This document shows positions 27,771 through 36,805 of a stretch of 64,000 bases of DNA, in pieces. Position 1 is the stretch's first letter, and each line of letters starts with the position of its first letter. The notes beneath the pieces are model-generated. The model did no database searches. It saw only the letters and a program-made list of their open reading frames with translations, and was not told where the DNA came from. The DNA is from Bradyrhizobium sp. 139. Its GTDB lineage: Bacteria; Pseudomonadota; Alphaproteobacteria; Rhizobiales; Xanthobacteraceae. Made by a program: the position numbers and the translations under genes. The stretch covers positions 62,001 to 126,000 of the forward strand of contig NZ_JADPKS010000173.1 in NCBI RefSeq assembly GCF_023074175.1. Direction: 5' to 3'.

Positions 27771-29840
27771 TCAGACCTCGCCGTCCCGCCAGCCGATCTT
27801 GTCCTTCAGGAATCGATAGCCGAGCACCTCGAAGCCGGCGCGCTCCTTGTTGTCCTTGCCGTAGCCGTGGCCGCCCGCCTCCGGCTCGTAGAACCAGGCC
27901 TCATAGCCCATCGCCTGGAGCTTTGCGGCCATCTTGCGCGCGTGGCCGGGATGGACGCGGTCGTCGCGCCGTGTCGTCGCGATCAGGATCGGCGGGTAAG
28001 TCTGTCCGGGTTTCGCGTTGTGATAGGCCGAGTAGGTCTTCAGCCAGTCCCACTCTTCGGGCTTGTCGGGGTCGCCATATTCCGCGATCCAGCTCGCGCC
28101 CGCGAGCAGCTTTGTATAGCGGCGCATGTCGATCAGCGGAATGGTGCAGAACAGCGCGCCGAAACGCTCGGGGTAGCGCACCAGCATGTTGGTGATGAGG
28201 ATGCCGCCGTTCGATCCGCCCTGCGCGGCGATCCGCTTTGCTTTCGTCACGCCGCGGCGTACCAGATCGGCGGCAACGGCTGCAAAATCATCGTGCGACA
28301 GCTTCTTGCCGGCGAGCCGGCCGGCATCGTGCCAGCGCGTGCCGAACTCGCCGCCGCCGCGCAAATTCGCCTGCACCATCGTGCCGCCGCGCTCCAGCCA
28401 CAGCTTGCCGAGCGACGGGTTGTAATACGGCTTCACCGAATGGGCGAAGCCGCCATAGGCGCTCATATAGACCGGCGCATCGCCGGTCTCGGTCGCGGGG
28501 CCGGTCTGGACATAGGGAATGCGCTCGCCGTCGACCGAGATCGCCTCGTGCTGCGTCACCACGAGGCCGTCGGCGGTGAACGTCTTCGGCGCCTGCTTCA
28601 GCACGGTCGGGCTTGCAACGCCGCGCTCAATCAACAGCAGCGACGGCGGCGTGAGCGGATCCTGCACATTGGCGAGCAGGTCGCCATTGCTTTCGGACGG
28701 ATGGCGATCGAGCGGCCAGATGTCGACGACGCCGATTTGCGGGAGGCCGCCGAGCGTCTCGCGGGTCCAACCTGAAGCAGATGGCGTGCAGATCTCGAAC
28801 TGCGGCTTGAGCTCGTCGAGGATCGACAGCACCAGTCTGCCTGCGCTCCAGAAGAAGCCCTGTAGTGCTCGCCGCGGTCCGGGCTCGAACAGGAGCGTGA
28901 AGTCGCGGCTGCCGGCCACAAACGCCGAGAGCGAAATGCCCAGCATGGCGTCAGCGGCGTAGGTTCGTCCTTCGATCGACCAGGGCTCGCGCAGCTTCAT
29001 CGCGAACCAGTCGCCATGCGCCTGCATCCAGATGCCGGTCGGCAGGTCGAGCTTGGTCGTGGTGCCGGTTTCGTCGCGCAGCCAGATGCCGTAATTGAAG
29101 AAGTCGATCTGGTCGGTGATCCACGCGCGCGGCTTCGCTCCGGTGTCGTCGGCGCCGCCATAGATCACCATATGATCGGCCGTGGTCTCGATGATCACTT
29201 GCGCCTGATCCACGCGCTGGCCGCGCCGCCACAGCCGAACGGTCCTCGCATATCCGGAACTCGTGGCCATGCCCTCGCCATGGGCGCTGGACAGCAGCAG
29301 CGTATCGGCATCGACCCAATCGACGCCGCCTTTGGCTTCCTGCAGCGTAAAGCCGTCCGCAACGAAGCTCTTCGTATTCAGATCGAATTCCCGCAAGGTG
29401 ACAGCGTCGCTGCCGCCGCGCGACAGGCTCAGGATGACTCGCGAATGTCCCGGCAACGAGCTGATCGAGCTCAGCAGCCAGTCCTCGCCTTCGCTCGCCG
29501 CAAGCTGGTCGATATCCAGCACGATCTCCCACGCCGGGCTCACCTTTCGAAACTCCGCCAGCGTGGTTCGCCGCCACAGGCCGCGCGGGTTGGTGGCATC
29601 CTTCCAGTGATTGTGCAGATCGGCGCCGCGCCGGCTGACATAGGGGATGTTGTCGGGACGATCGTAGATCGTGGCGAGGATGTCACGGTCGCGCTCGAAG
29701 TCCTTTCCACCAAACGCGTCGAGCGTCAGCCGATTCTGCCGCGCGACGAAATCGAGCGCCTGCGCGCCTTCGATCTCCTCCAGCCAAAGCCAGGGATCGT
29801 CGTCGGGAGCGCTGAGCGTAGGCCTGTCATCGATGGACAT
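27771..29840 (-). CDS. Prolyl oligopeptidase family serine peptidase (S9)
   Basis: 689 residues, the standard size: an N-terminal beta-propeller (opening DDDPWLWLEEIEGAQALDFV) and a C-terminal alpha/beta hydrolase. Catalytic Ser about 543 in AQGGSNGG, Asp about 626 in TTRRDDRVHPGHARK, and His about 656 in GGHGYG. No signal peptide, so a cytoplasmic peptidase cleaving short proline-containing peptides is likely. Single gene, divergent from the MFS gene at 30031. Confidence 0.93.
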   Translation of the reverse strand: MSIDDRPTLSAPDDDPWLWLEEIEGAQALDFVARQNRLTLDAFGGKDFERDRDILATIYDRPDNIPYVSRRGADLHNHWKDATNPRGLWRRTTLAEFRKVSPAWEIVLDIDQLAASEGEDWLLSSISSLPGHSRVILSLSRGGSDAVTLREFDLNTKSFVADGFTLQEAKGGVDWVDADTLLLSSAHGEGMATSSGYARTVRLWRRGQRVDQAQVIIETTADHMVIYGGADDTGAKPRAWITDQIDFFNYGIWLRDETGTTTKLDLPTGIWMQAHGDWFAMKLREPWSIEGRTYAADAMLGISLSAFVAGSRDFTLLFEPGPRRALQGFFWSAGRLVLSILDELKPQFEICTPSASGWTRETLGGLPQIGVVDIWPLDRHPSESNGDLLANVQDPLTPPSLLLIERGVASPTVLKQAPKTFTADGLVVTQHEAISVDGERIPYVQTGPATETGDAPVYMSAYGGFAHSVKPYYNPSLGKLWLERGGTMVQANLRGGGEFGTRWHDAGRLAGKKLSHDDFAAVAADLVRRGVTKAKRIAAQGGSNGGILITNMLVRYPERFGALFCTIPLIDMRRYTKLLAGASWIAEYGDPDKPEEWDWLKTYSAYHNAKPGQTYPPILIATTRRDDRVHPGHARKMAAKLQAMGYEAWFYEPEAGGHGYGKDNKERAGFEVLGYRFLKDKIGWRDGEV

Positions 29841-30030
29841 GAATGAAACTCCGGAAGTCGCGGCGGATAGGATTTGATCGAACGCAAGCCGTCAAGAGCG
29901 CAGCCCGCTATCATCCTTTCGATTGCGTCGGAGGCATGGCCCGCGCCCGGTTGCGCCGGTTGCCCGCCCTCCCGCGCTCCTCCATAGTGCCGGGAATCAA
30001 CAAAGCACCTTTAAAGGCCCTTGGGCGGAA

Positions 30031-31284
30031 ATGCCGATGCTTGATGTGACTGCAGCCGATCAGATCGGCGCCGATGCCCGCGTGCGCGCCAATGTGGTGC
30101 GCCTTGCCGCAGCGCAAGCGCTGACCGGCGCCAACTCGGCGGTGATCTTCGCCACCGGCTCGATCGTCGGCGCCACGCTCGCGCCAGACATGTCGCTCGC
30201 GACAGTGCCGCTGTCGATGTACGTCGTCGGGCTCGCCGCCGGCACGCTGCCGACCGGTGCGATCTCGCGCCGCTTCGGCCGCCGCTGGGCCTTCGTCGTC
30301 GGTACCGGCTGCGGTGTGCTTACCGGCGTGCTCGGCTCGTTCGCGATCCTGCACGCCTCGTTCGCGCTGTTTTGCGTTGCGACCTTCCTCGGTGGCCTCT
30401 ACGGCGCGGTGGCGCAGTCCTATCGCTTCGCCGCCGCCGACGGCGCCAGCGCCGCCTACCGGCCCAAGGCGGTGTCATGGGTCATGGCCGGCGGCGTGTT
30501 CGCCGGCGTGCTCGGTCCGCAACTCGTGCAATGGACGATGGACGTCTGGTCGCCCTATCTGTTTGCCTTCAGCTTCCTGGTGCAGGCCGCGGTCGCGCTG
30601 GTCGCGATGGGCATCGTTGCCGGCGTCGACATGCCGAAGCCGGCTCCGGCCGATCTGCATGGCGGGCGGCCGCTGCTCACGATCGTAAGCCAACCACGCT
30701 TCATCGCGGCCGCTCTGTGCGGTGTCATCTCCTATCCCATGATGAATCTGGTGATGACCTCGGCGCCGCTCGCAATGAGGATGTGCGGCCTCAGCCTCAG
30801 CGATTCCAATTTCGGCATTCAGTGGCACATCGTCGCGATGTACGGGCCGAGCTTCTTTACCGGCGCGCTGATCGCGCGCTTCGGGGCGCCTGTTATCGTC
30901 GCAGCCGGCCTGCTGCTCGAGGCCGGCGCCGCCGGCATCGGTCTCTCCGGCCTCACCGCGATGCACTTCTGGGCGACGCTGATCGTGCTCGGTGTGGGCT
31001 GGAATTTCTCGTTCATCGGAGCCTCTGCGTTGGTGCTGGAGACGCACCGTCCGCAGGAGCGCAACAAGGTGCAGGCCTTCAATGATTTTCTGGTGTTCGG
31101 CATGATGGCGATCGGCTCGTTCTCGTCCGGGCAACTGCTTGCTAATTACGGCTGGTCCGCCGTGAACATGGTTGTGTTCCCGCCGGTGCTGCTCGGGCTT
31201 GCCGTGCTCTCGCTGGCGTCCTGGGCGCGCCGCCGCAGGGCGCGGCTGGATGCGGCCATGGGAGAGTTCCCGGACGCGATCTGA
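30031..31284 (+). CDS. MFS transporter
   Basis: About 417 residues from ATG 30031 (ATG 30037 is equally possible; GGCGGA lies upstream of both). Helices start at VRLAAAQALTGANSAVIFATG; the loop 2-3 motif is ISRRFGRRWAF. The arrangement resembles the uncharacterised YnfM/drug-type MFS group. No linked enzyme gene; substrate unknown. Confidence 0.88.
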   Translation: MPMLDVTAADQIGADARVRANVVRLAAAQALTGANSAVIFATGSIVGATLAPDMSLATVPLSMYVVGLAAGTLPTGAISRRFGRRWAFVVGTGCGVLTGVLGSFAILHASFALFCVATFLGGLYGAVAQSYRFAAADGASAAYRPKAVSWVMAGGVFAGVLGPQLVQWTMDVWSPYLFAFSFLVQAAVALVAMGIVAGVDMPKPAPADLHGGRPLLTIVSQPRFIAAALCGVISYPMMNLVMTSAPLAMRMCGLSLSDSNFGIQWHIVAMYGPSFFTGALIARFGAPVIVAAGLLLEAGAAGIGLSGLTAMHFWATLIVLGVGWNFSFIGASALVLETHRPQERNKVQAFNDFLVFGMMAIGSFSSGQLLANYGWSAVNMVVFPPVLLGLAVLSLASWARRRRARLDAAMGEFPDAI

Positions 31285-31363
31285 ATTGGCGGGAGGTTGT
31301 CAGCAGCGTTGATCGTTCGATCGCTATCGAAGTGATTTTCGGGGGCGAGTTATTAGATGTTGC

Positions 31364-31488
31364 GTCATGGCCGGGCTAAAGCGTGAAGCGCGTCTTGACG
31401 CAAAATGTCCCGGCCATCCACGTCTTAGGGCGGATCGAATTAGGGCGGATCGAAGAACGTGGATGCCCGGGACAAGCCCGGGCATGAC
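31364..31488. repeat. Family-C repeat (GTCATGCCCGGGC type), expanded copy
   Basis: Right arm GATGCCCGGGACAAGCCC ... ATGAC is intact. The left arm is diverged and the middle contains a perfect 15-base tandem duplication (TTAGGGCGGATCGAA at 31425-31439 and 31440-31454). The right end lies 12 bases from the next gene's start, and the ribosome-binding GGAG directly follows it. Confidence 0.85.
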
Positions 31489-31500
31489 GGAGTAGGCGGC

Positions 31501-32736
31501 ATGCTCGACAATCCTCAACACGCCACGATCGACGAATCCTCTCTCCGCTACGAAGGCTGGCGCATCGTTGCGGTCTGCTTCCTGCTCGCGACTTTCGGCT
31601 GGGGGCTCGGCTTCTACGGCCAGAGCGTCTATGTCGCCGAGCTTCAGCGCGCGCACGGCTGGTCGGCTTCGCTGATCTCCTCAGGCACGACGTTCTTCTA
31701 TCTGTTCGGCGCGCTGCTCGTCGTCTTCGTCGGCGAAGCCGTCAACAAATATGGCCCGCGACTCGGCTTGATCGCCGGCACGCTGGCGATGTCGGCCGCC
31801 GCCGTCGCCATTGGCGCGGTGCGCGAGCCCTGGCAGCTTTATCTCGCCGACGCCGTGCTCGCCTTCGGCTGGGCCGGCACGAGTCTGGCCATGATCACCA
31901 ACACGATCAGCCTGTGGTTCGACCAGAAACGCGGCATGGCGATCAGCCTGGCGCTGAACGGCGCGAGTTTTGGCGGCATCGTCGGCGTGCCGCTGCTGGT
32001 GACCTTGATCGGTCATATCGGGTTCGCCAGTGCGATGTTCACCGTCGCCGCCGCCATGCTGGCGCTGCTCGTGCCGGTGATCCTGATCGTCGTCGGCCGG
32101 CCGCCGGATCTCCACGGTTGGCGTGCGGCGACGAAAGCGAAGCCGCAATCGTCGACGGAGATCCGCAAACATGCGCTGCGTGATGTCGGCTTTCTCACGG
32201 TGACGATTGCGTTCGCGCTGGTGCTGTTCGCGCAGGTCGGCTTCATCGTGCACCTGATCTCCTTCCTCGATCCCGTGATCGGGCGCGAGCGTGCCGCGGT
32301 GGCCGTCGCGGTGCTGACCGCGATGGCGGTGATCGGCCGGGTGCTGTTCTCGATGGTGATCGACCGCCTCAACCAGCGCCTTGCCTCCGCGCTGTCATTC
32401 CTCAGCCAGGCCGCGGCGCTTCTCGTCGTCATCAACCTGCACAACGATTATGTGCTGATCGCGGCCTGCGCATTGTTCGGTTTCTCGGTCGGCAATCTCA
32501 TCACGCTGCCGTCGCTGATCGTGCAGCAGGAATTCGATTCCGCCTCGTTCGGCGTGCTGATCAGCCTCAACACCGCGATCAACCAAGTGACCTACGCGTT
32601 CGGCCCCGGCGTCGTCGGCTTCCTGCGCGATTGGTCCGGTGGCTATTCGCTGCCGTTCTACCTCTGCATCGCACTGGAGGTGGCGGCCGCGGCGCTGATC
32701 ATGGTGCGGGGGACGCCGCGGGCGAGAACTTCGTAG
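31501..32736 (+). CDS. MFS transporter (monocarboxylate/oxalate-formate type)
   Basis: 411 residues from ATG 31501, preferred over an upstream frame extension that merely translates the adjoining repeat. Helices begin at WRIVAVCFLLATFGWGLGFYG; the loop 2-3 motif is VNKYGPRLGLI; GFGWAGTSLAMITNTISLWF-like features recall the MCT/OFA group. Its stop codon TAG lies inside the family-E repeat that starts at 32732. Confidence 0.9.
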   Translation: MLDNPQHATIDESSLRYEGWRIVAVCFLLATFGWGLGFYGQSVYVAELQRAHGWSASLISSGTTFFYLFGALLVVFVGEAVNKYGPRLGLIAGTLAMSAAAVAIGAVREPWQLYLADAVLAFGWAGTSLAMITNTISLWFDQKRGMAISLALNGASFGGIVGVPLLVTLIGHIGFASAMFTVAAAMLALLVPVILIVVGRPPDLHGWRAATKAKPQSSTEIRKHALRDVGFLTVTIAFALVLFAQVGFIVHLISFLDPVIGRERAAVAVAVLTAMAVIGRVLFSMVIDRLNQRLASALSFLSQAAALLVVINLHNDYVLIAACALFGFSVGNLITLPSLIVQQEFDSASFGVLISLNTAINQVTYAFGPGVVGFLRDWSGGYSLPFYLCIALEVAAAALIMVRGTPRARTS

Positions 32737-32828
32737 GGTGGGCAAAGGCGCAAAGCGCCGTGCCCACCACCTGCTCTCCGCTCGTGCTGTAAAAATTGGT
32801 GGGCACGCTTCGCTTTGCCCACCCTACG
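32732..32828. repeat. Family-E repeat (CGTAGGGTGGGCAAA type), copy 1
   Basis: Perfect 15-base terminal inverted repeats CGTAGGGTGGGCAAA / TTTGCCCACCCTACG around an inner GCGCCGTGCCCACCA hairpin. The left end provides the stop codon of the MFS gene, and the right end stops four bases before the VOC gene's stop codon. Confidence 0.92.
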
Positions 32829-32831
32829 GCA

Positions 32832-33326
32832 TCACGCTTCCCGCTGCCTCAGCAACTCCTCGACATCCAGCCGCTTGGTGAACATCGCGAGCTTGCCGTC
32901 CGCTCCAAACGGCCATTGCTCCCTCGGCCTGTCCCAATAGAGCTCCACACCGTTCTCGTCGGGATCGCGCAAATACAGCGCTTCGGACACGCCATGGTCG
33001 CTCGCCCCATCCAGCGCAATGCCGGCCGACAGCACGCGGTGCAGCGCATCCGCCAGCGCGGGGCGCGTCGGATAGAGGATGACGGTGTGATAGAGTCCTG
33101 TCGTCCCCGGCGGCGGCGGCGAGCCGCCCTTGCTCTCCCAGGTGTTGAGCCCGATGTGGTGATGATAGCCGCCGGCCGAGATGAAGGCCGCGCCCGAGCC
33201 CATGCGCTGCATCAGCTCGAATCCGAGCACGCCGCAATAGAAGCCGAGGGCGCGATCGAGATCGGCGACCTTGAGATGGACGTGGCCGATCCTGGTGCCG
33301 GCGGCGACGGCGGGGCTTTGCGACAT
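32832..33326 (-). CDS. VOC-family protein (catechol 2,3-dioxygenase/CatE-like)
   Basis: 164 residues from ATG 33326, with GGAG seven bases upstream. Vicinal oxygen chelate fold, with metal-ligand candidates His in GHVHLKVADL, His in HHHIGLNTW and Glu in NGVELYWDRP. This HHE set fits an Fe(II)- or Mn(II)-dependent extradiol-type dioxygenase or a glyoxalase-like enzyme. It is near a CMD protein and acyl-CoA dehydrogenases, so a degradative role is plausible but unproven. Confidence 0.88.
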   Translation of the reverse strand: MSQSPAVAAGTRIGHVHLKVADLDRALGFYCGVLGFELMQRMGSGAAFISAGGYHHHIGLNTWESKGGSPPPPGTTGLYHTVILYPTRPALADALHRVLSAGIALDGASDHGVSEALYLRDPDENGVELYWDRPREQWPFGADGKLAMFTKRLDVEELLRQREA

Positions 33327-33440
33327 GTGAATGCTCCGTTGTTGTACTCCACATAGGCCGGGCCCCGGGACAGTGCTACGGGACTGTCCGGAAACCCAGC
33401 GTTTCCGGATGCGAGACTGACTGCGCACCCGGTTGGGCAA

Positions 33441-33986
33441 TCAAGCGAGCTCCGGCACCTCGCCCTCGGGCAGCTCGAACTCGAACGTGTTCAGCGTCAT
33501 CGACACCAGCGTGTAATAGCCGCACAGCCCGATCACCTCGACCACGCCGCGCTCGCCGAGCAACGCAACGGCCGCATCGTAGAGGCCCTTCTCGATACTA
33601 TGGCCTTCATGCAACGACTTCGCCACGTCGTAGATCATCTTGGCCTTGGGATCGTCGAACGCCGGCGTGCGGCGGTCGCGGATCGCGTCGATGATTTTCG
33701 GATCCATGCCGCCGGCAAGCGCCAGGCGTTTGTGCGCGTACCATTCGTACTGCGCGGTCCAGTGCCGCGCCGTCACCAGGATCGCGATCTCAGAAAGCTT
33801 TGCGGGGAATATCGTGTCGAAGCGCAGGACCTCGCCGAGCCGCGTCGCGTGACGGGCCATCTCGGGGCTGTTCAGCCAGGCCATCATCGGCGCCGGCGGC
33901 TTGCCGCGCTTGCCGGCAATCGACTCGTCATAGGTCTGCCGCTGGCTCTCGTTCATTTCGCCAGGCGAAAGGAGTTTAAGGCGCAT
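33441..33986 (-). CDS. Carboxymuconolactone decarboxylase family protein
   Basis: 181-residue all-helical AhpD/CMD-fold protein. The core is KLSEIAILVTARHWTAQYEWYAHKRLALAGG, the usual CMD signature, without the CxxC pair of AhpD-type peroxidases. The function of this subgroup is unknown. Same strand as the VOC gene, 114 bases upstream of it; divergent from the acyl-CoA dehydrogenase genes. Confidence 0.88.
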   Translation of the reverse strand: MRLKLLSPGEMNESQRQTYDESIAGKRGKPPAPMMAWLNSPEMARHATRLGEVLRFDTIFPAKLSEIAILVTARHWTAQYEWYAHKRLALAGGMDPKIIDAIRDRRTPAFDDPKAKMIYDVAKSLHEGHSIEKGLYDAAVALLGERGVVEVIGLCGYYTLVSMTLNTFEFELPEGEVPELA

Positions 33987-34144
33987 CGTTGTTTCCTCTT
34001 TGTTTTTAGGCGTCGCCGTGGCGGCGACTATAGCCTGACGACGACGAGGGTGAGTAGCCGATGGCTGCAGAAGTGGTTGAATTCCGCGATGCGATGGCCC
34101 AGAGTCACGTCCAACAAGTCTATTTTAGTTGATGGAAACGAGCC

Positions 34145-35344
34145 ATGACAGATTCTGAGACCGCTGATCTCGAACAATTCCGCAGCGAGACGCGCGCCTG
34201 GCTGGAAGCCAATTGCCCGCCGGAGATGCGCAAGCCCGCGACATCCGACGTCGACGTGTTCTGGGGTGGACGCAACGCGAAATTCGCGTCCGAGCCGCAG
34301 CGCATCTGGTTCGAGCGCATGCGCGACAAGGGCTGGACCGTGCCGGACTGGCCTAGGGAATATGGCGGCGGCGGCCTCAGCGCCGCCGAGCACAAGGTGC
34401 TGCGAACGGAGATGGGAAGAATCGGCGCGCGTCCGCCGCTGTCGAGCTTCGGCATCTGGATGCTCGGGCCGGCGCTGCTCAAATACGGCAACGAAGCGCA
34501 GAAGCAGGAGCACCTGCCGAAAATCGCGGCGGGCCTGATCCGCTGGTGCCAGGGCTATTCCGAGCCGAACGCCGGCTCAGATCTTGCCTCGCTCCAGACG
34601 CGCGCCGAGAGCGACGGCGACGATTTCGTCATCACCGGCCAGAAGATCTGGACATCCTACGCCAACTACGCCGACTGGATCTTCTGCCTCGTCCGCACCG
34701 ACCCCGCTGCGAAGAAGCACGACGGCATCAGCTTCATCCTGTTCGACATGACCTCGAAGGGCGTGACGACCAAGCCGATCCTCTTGATCTCCGGCTATTC
34801 GCCGTTCTGCGAGACCTTCTTCGACAATGTCCGCGTGCCGAAATCGCACGTCGTCGGCACCGTCAACCGCGGCTGGGACGTCGCGAAATATCTGCTCCAG
34901 CACGAGCGCGCGATGATCTCCGGCATGGGCGAGCGCGGCGTCGGCCGTCCGCTCGGCCAGATCGCGGCGGATTCGGTCGGTACCGATGCGCTGGGGCGGC
35001 TCGATGATTCAATGCTGCGCGGCCGGATCGCCAGCTTCGACGTCGACGAAGCCGCACTCGCGGCCTGCGCCGAGCGCGCGGTCGATCTCGCCAAGGCGGG
35101 TCAGGCGCATCCGGCGTTCTCCTCCGCGATGAAATATTACGGCACCGAGCTCAACAAGCGTCGCTACGAGATCCTGATGTCGGCCGGCGGTGTCGACGCG
35201 CTGGAATGGGAGAGCGAACGTTCGAAACTGGGCGCCCGTCCGCGCGCCTGGCTGCGCACCAAGGCCAACTCGATCGAGGGCGGCACCAGCGAGGTGATGC
35301 TCGGCATCGTCGCCAAGCGCATCCTCGATCTGCCGGGGGCCTAG
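34145..35344 (+). CDS. Acyl-CoA dehydrogenase (first of pair)
   Basis: FAD enzyme introducing an alpha,beta double bond into an acyl-CoA; 399 residues. The flavin-binding signature is WCQGYSEPNAGSDLASLQT, and the C-terminal IEGGTSEVMLGIVAKRILDLPG is standard. A central region shows QKIWTSYANYADWIFCLVRTD. It lies 144 bases before a second, different acyl-CoA dehydrogenase; such pairs can form heteromeric enzymes for bulky or branched acyl-CoAs (family knowledge, inference here). Confidence 0.93.
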   Translation: MTDSETADLEQFRSETRAWLEANCPPEMRKPATSDVDVFWGGRNAKFASEPQRIWFERMRDKGWTVPDWPREYGGGGLSAAEHKVLRTEMGRIGARPPLSSFGIWMLGPALLKYGNEAQKQEHLPKIAAGLIRWCQGYSEPNAGSDLASLQTRAESDGDDFVITGQKIWTSYANYADWIFCLVRTDPAAKKHDGISFILFDMTSKGVTTKPILLISGYSPFCETFFDNVRVPKSHVVGTVNRGWDVAKYLLQHERAMISGMGERGVGRPLGQIAADSVGTDALGRLDDSMLRGRIASFDVDEAALAACAERAVDLAKAGQAHPAFSSAMKYYGTELNKRRYEILMSAGGVDALEWESERSKLGARPRAWLRTKANSIEGGTSEVMLGIVAKRILDLPGA

Positions 35345-35350
35345 GAAAGA

Positions 35351-35445
35351 GCCTCATCCTGAGGAGCGGCCGTCAGGCCGCGTCTCGAAGGATGAGTCGG
35401 GCCTGCATGGTTCGAGACGGCGCACGCGCCTCCTCACCATGAGGG
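35351..35445. repeat. Family-D repeat
   Basis: GCCTCATCCTGAGGAGCGGC ... CGTCTCGAAGGATGAG arms, then a second half TTCGAGACGGCGCACGCGCC / CTCACCATGAGGG. It lies between the two acyl-CoA dehydrogenase genes. Confidence 0.82.
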
Positions 35446-35488
35446 TCAACACTGAATCCAGTCGAACAGCACTTTTTTGGAGCCCGTC

Positions 35489-36628
35489 ATGGCCCTCGTC
35501 CTCACCGAAGAACAATCGATGCTCCGTGACAGCGCGCGCGGGCTGATCAGCGACAAGGCGCCGGTGTCGCATCTGCGGCACTTGCGCGACTCCAGGGATC
35601 CGACCGGCTTCTCCAGGGAGTTTTGGCATTCCTTCGCCGAGATGGGCTTTGCCGGCCTGCTGGTGCCGGAGGAGTTCGGCGGCAGCGGTCTCGGCTTCGT
35701 CGAGGCCGGCGTCGTCATGGAAGAGATCGGCCGCACCTTGATGCCGTCGCCGTTCCTCGCCACCAGCGTGGTCGCGGCCTCGGCGCTGAGCCGCGGCGGC
35801 AATGCCGCGCAGAAGTCGGAATATCTACCAAAAATTTCCAGCGGCTCGCTGCTCGCGACGCTGGCGATCGACGAAGGCGCAAAACATCGCCCGCTCCAGA
35901 CCAGCCTTCAGGCGGTGCGCGCCGGCAACGGTTTCAGGCTCAGCGGTGCCAAGGCGCTGGTCGTTGACGGCCATGTCGCCGATCTTCTCATCGTTGCCGC
36001 GCGCACCGCCGGTGCCGCCGGCGAGCGTGACGGCTTGACGCTGTTCCTGGTCAACCCCAAGGCCAGGGGCGTCGCGATCGAGCGCACGATCATGGTCGAT
36101 GCGCATAATGCGGCGCGGATCGAGCTTGCCGATGTCGAAGTCAATGCCGACGGCGTGCTCGGCGAGGTCGATCAGGGCGCTTCCCTGCTCGATGGCGTGC
36201 TCGACATCGGCCGCGCTGCGGTGGCCTCCGAGATGGTGGGTCTCAGCGAGGAGGTGTTCAATCGCACCGTCGAGTACCTCAAGAGCCGCAAGCAGTTCGG
36301 CAAGTTGATCGGCGAATTCCAGGCGCTCCAGCACCGTGCCGCCGAGCTCTATGTCGATATCGAGATCACCCGCGCCGCCACGATGAAGGCGCTCCAGGCG
36401 CTGGATGTGGACGTCGCCAAGGCCGGCTCAGCCGTCGCCGTGGCAAAAGCCCGCGCCGGCACCACCGCCACGCGCGCGGTGCAGGAAGGCGTGCAGATGC
36501 ATGGCGGGATGGGCATGACCGACCAGTTCGACATCGGCTTCTTCATGAAACGCGCGCGGGTGTGCGAGGAACTGTTCGGCGATGCGAATTACCACACCGA
36601 GCAGCTGGCGCGAGCGCGGGGGTATTGA
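35489..36628 (+). CDS. Acyl-CoA dehydrogenase (second of pair)
   Basis: 379 residues from ATG 35489 (GGAG six bases upstream; an earlier start is not needed). Conserved C-terminal elements YLKSRKQFGKLIGEFQALQH and VQMHGGMGMTDQFDIGFFMKRA are clear. The mid-domain lacks the full flavin motif spelling of its partner (LATLAIDEGAKHRPL), which suits a diverged subunit. It probably works with the preceding dehydrogenase. Confidence 0.9.
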   Translation: MALVLTEEQSMLRDSARGLISDKAPVSHLRHLRDSRDPTGFSREFWHSFAEMGFAGLLVPEEFGGSGLGFVEAGVVMEEIGRTLMPSPFLATSVVAASALSRGGNAAQKSEYLPKISSGSLLATLAIDEGAKHRPLQTSLQAVRAGNGFRLSGAKALVVDGHVADLLIVAARTAGAAGERDGLTLFLVNPKARGVAIERTIMVDAHNAARIELADVEVNADGVLGEVDQGASLLDGVLDIGRAAVASEMVGLSEEVFNRTVEYLKSRKQFGKLIGEFQALQHRAAELYVDIEITRAATMKALQALDVDVAKAGSAVAVAKARAGTTATRAVQEGVQMHGGMGMTDQFDIGFFMKRARVCEELFGDANYHTEQLARARGY

Positions 36629-36639
36629 GCTCTCACCTC

Positions 36640-36720
36640 GTCATGCCCGGGCTTGTCCCGGCCATCTACGTTCTTAATGTGCCTCAAAACGTGGATGCCC
36701 GGGACAAGCCCGGGCATGAC
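36640..36720. repeat. Family-C repeat, compact copy
   Basis: 81 bases: GTCATGCCCGGGCTTGTCCC ... GGGACAAGCCCGGGCATGAC, near-perfect 20-base arms. It separates the convergent acyl-CoA dehydrogenase and amino-acid binding-protein genes. Confidence 0.92.
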
Positions 36721-36805
36721 GACTGAGGATGTGGCGCTTCACTTCTGCCTTCGCTCTTGGAGCTTCGGCGGACAGGTCGCTTCGCAATGTCGGCCGAGAG
36801 ACTGC

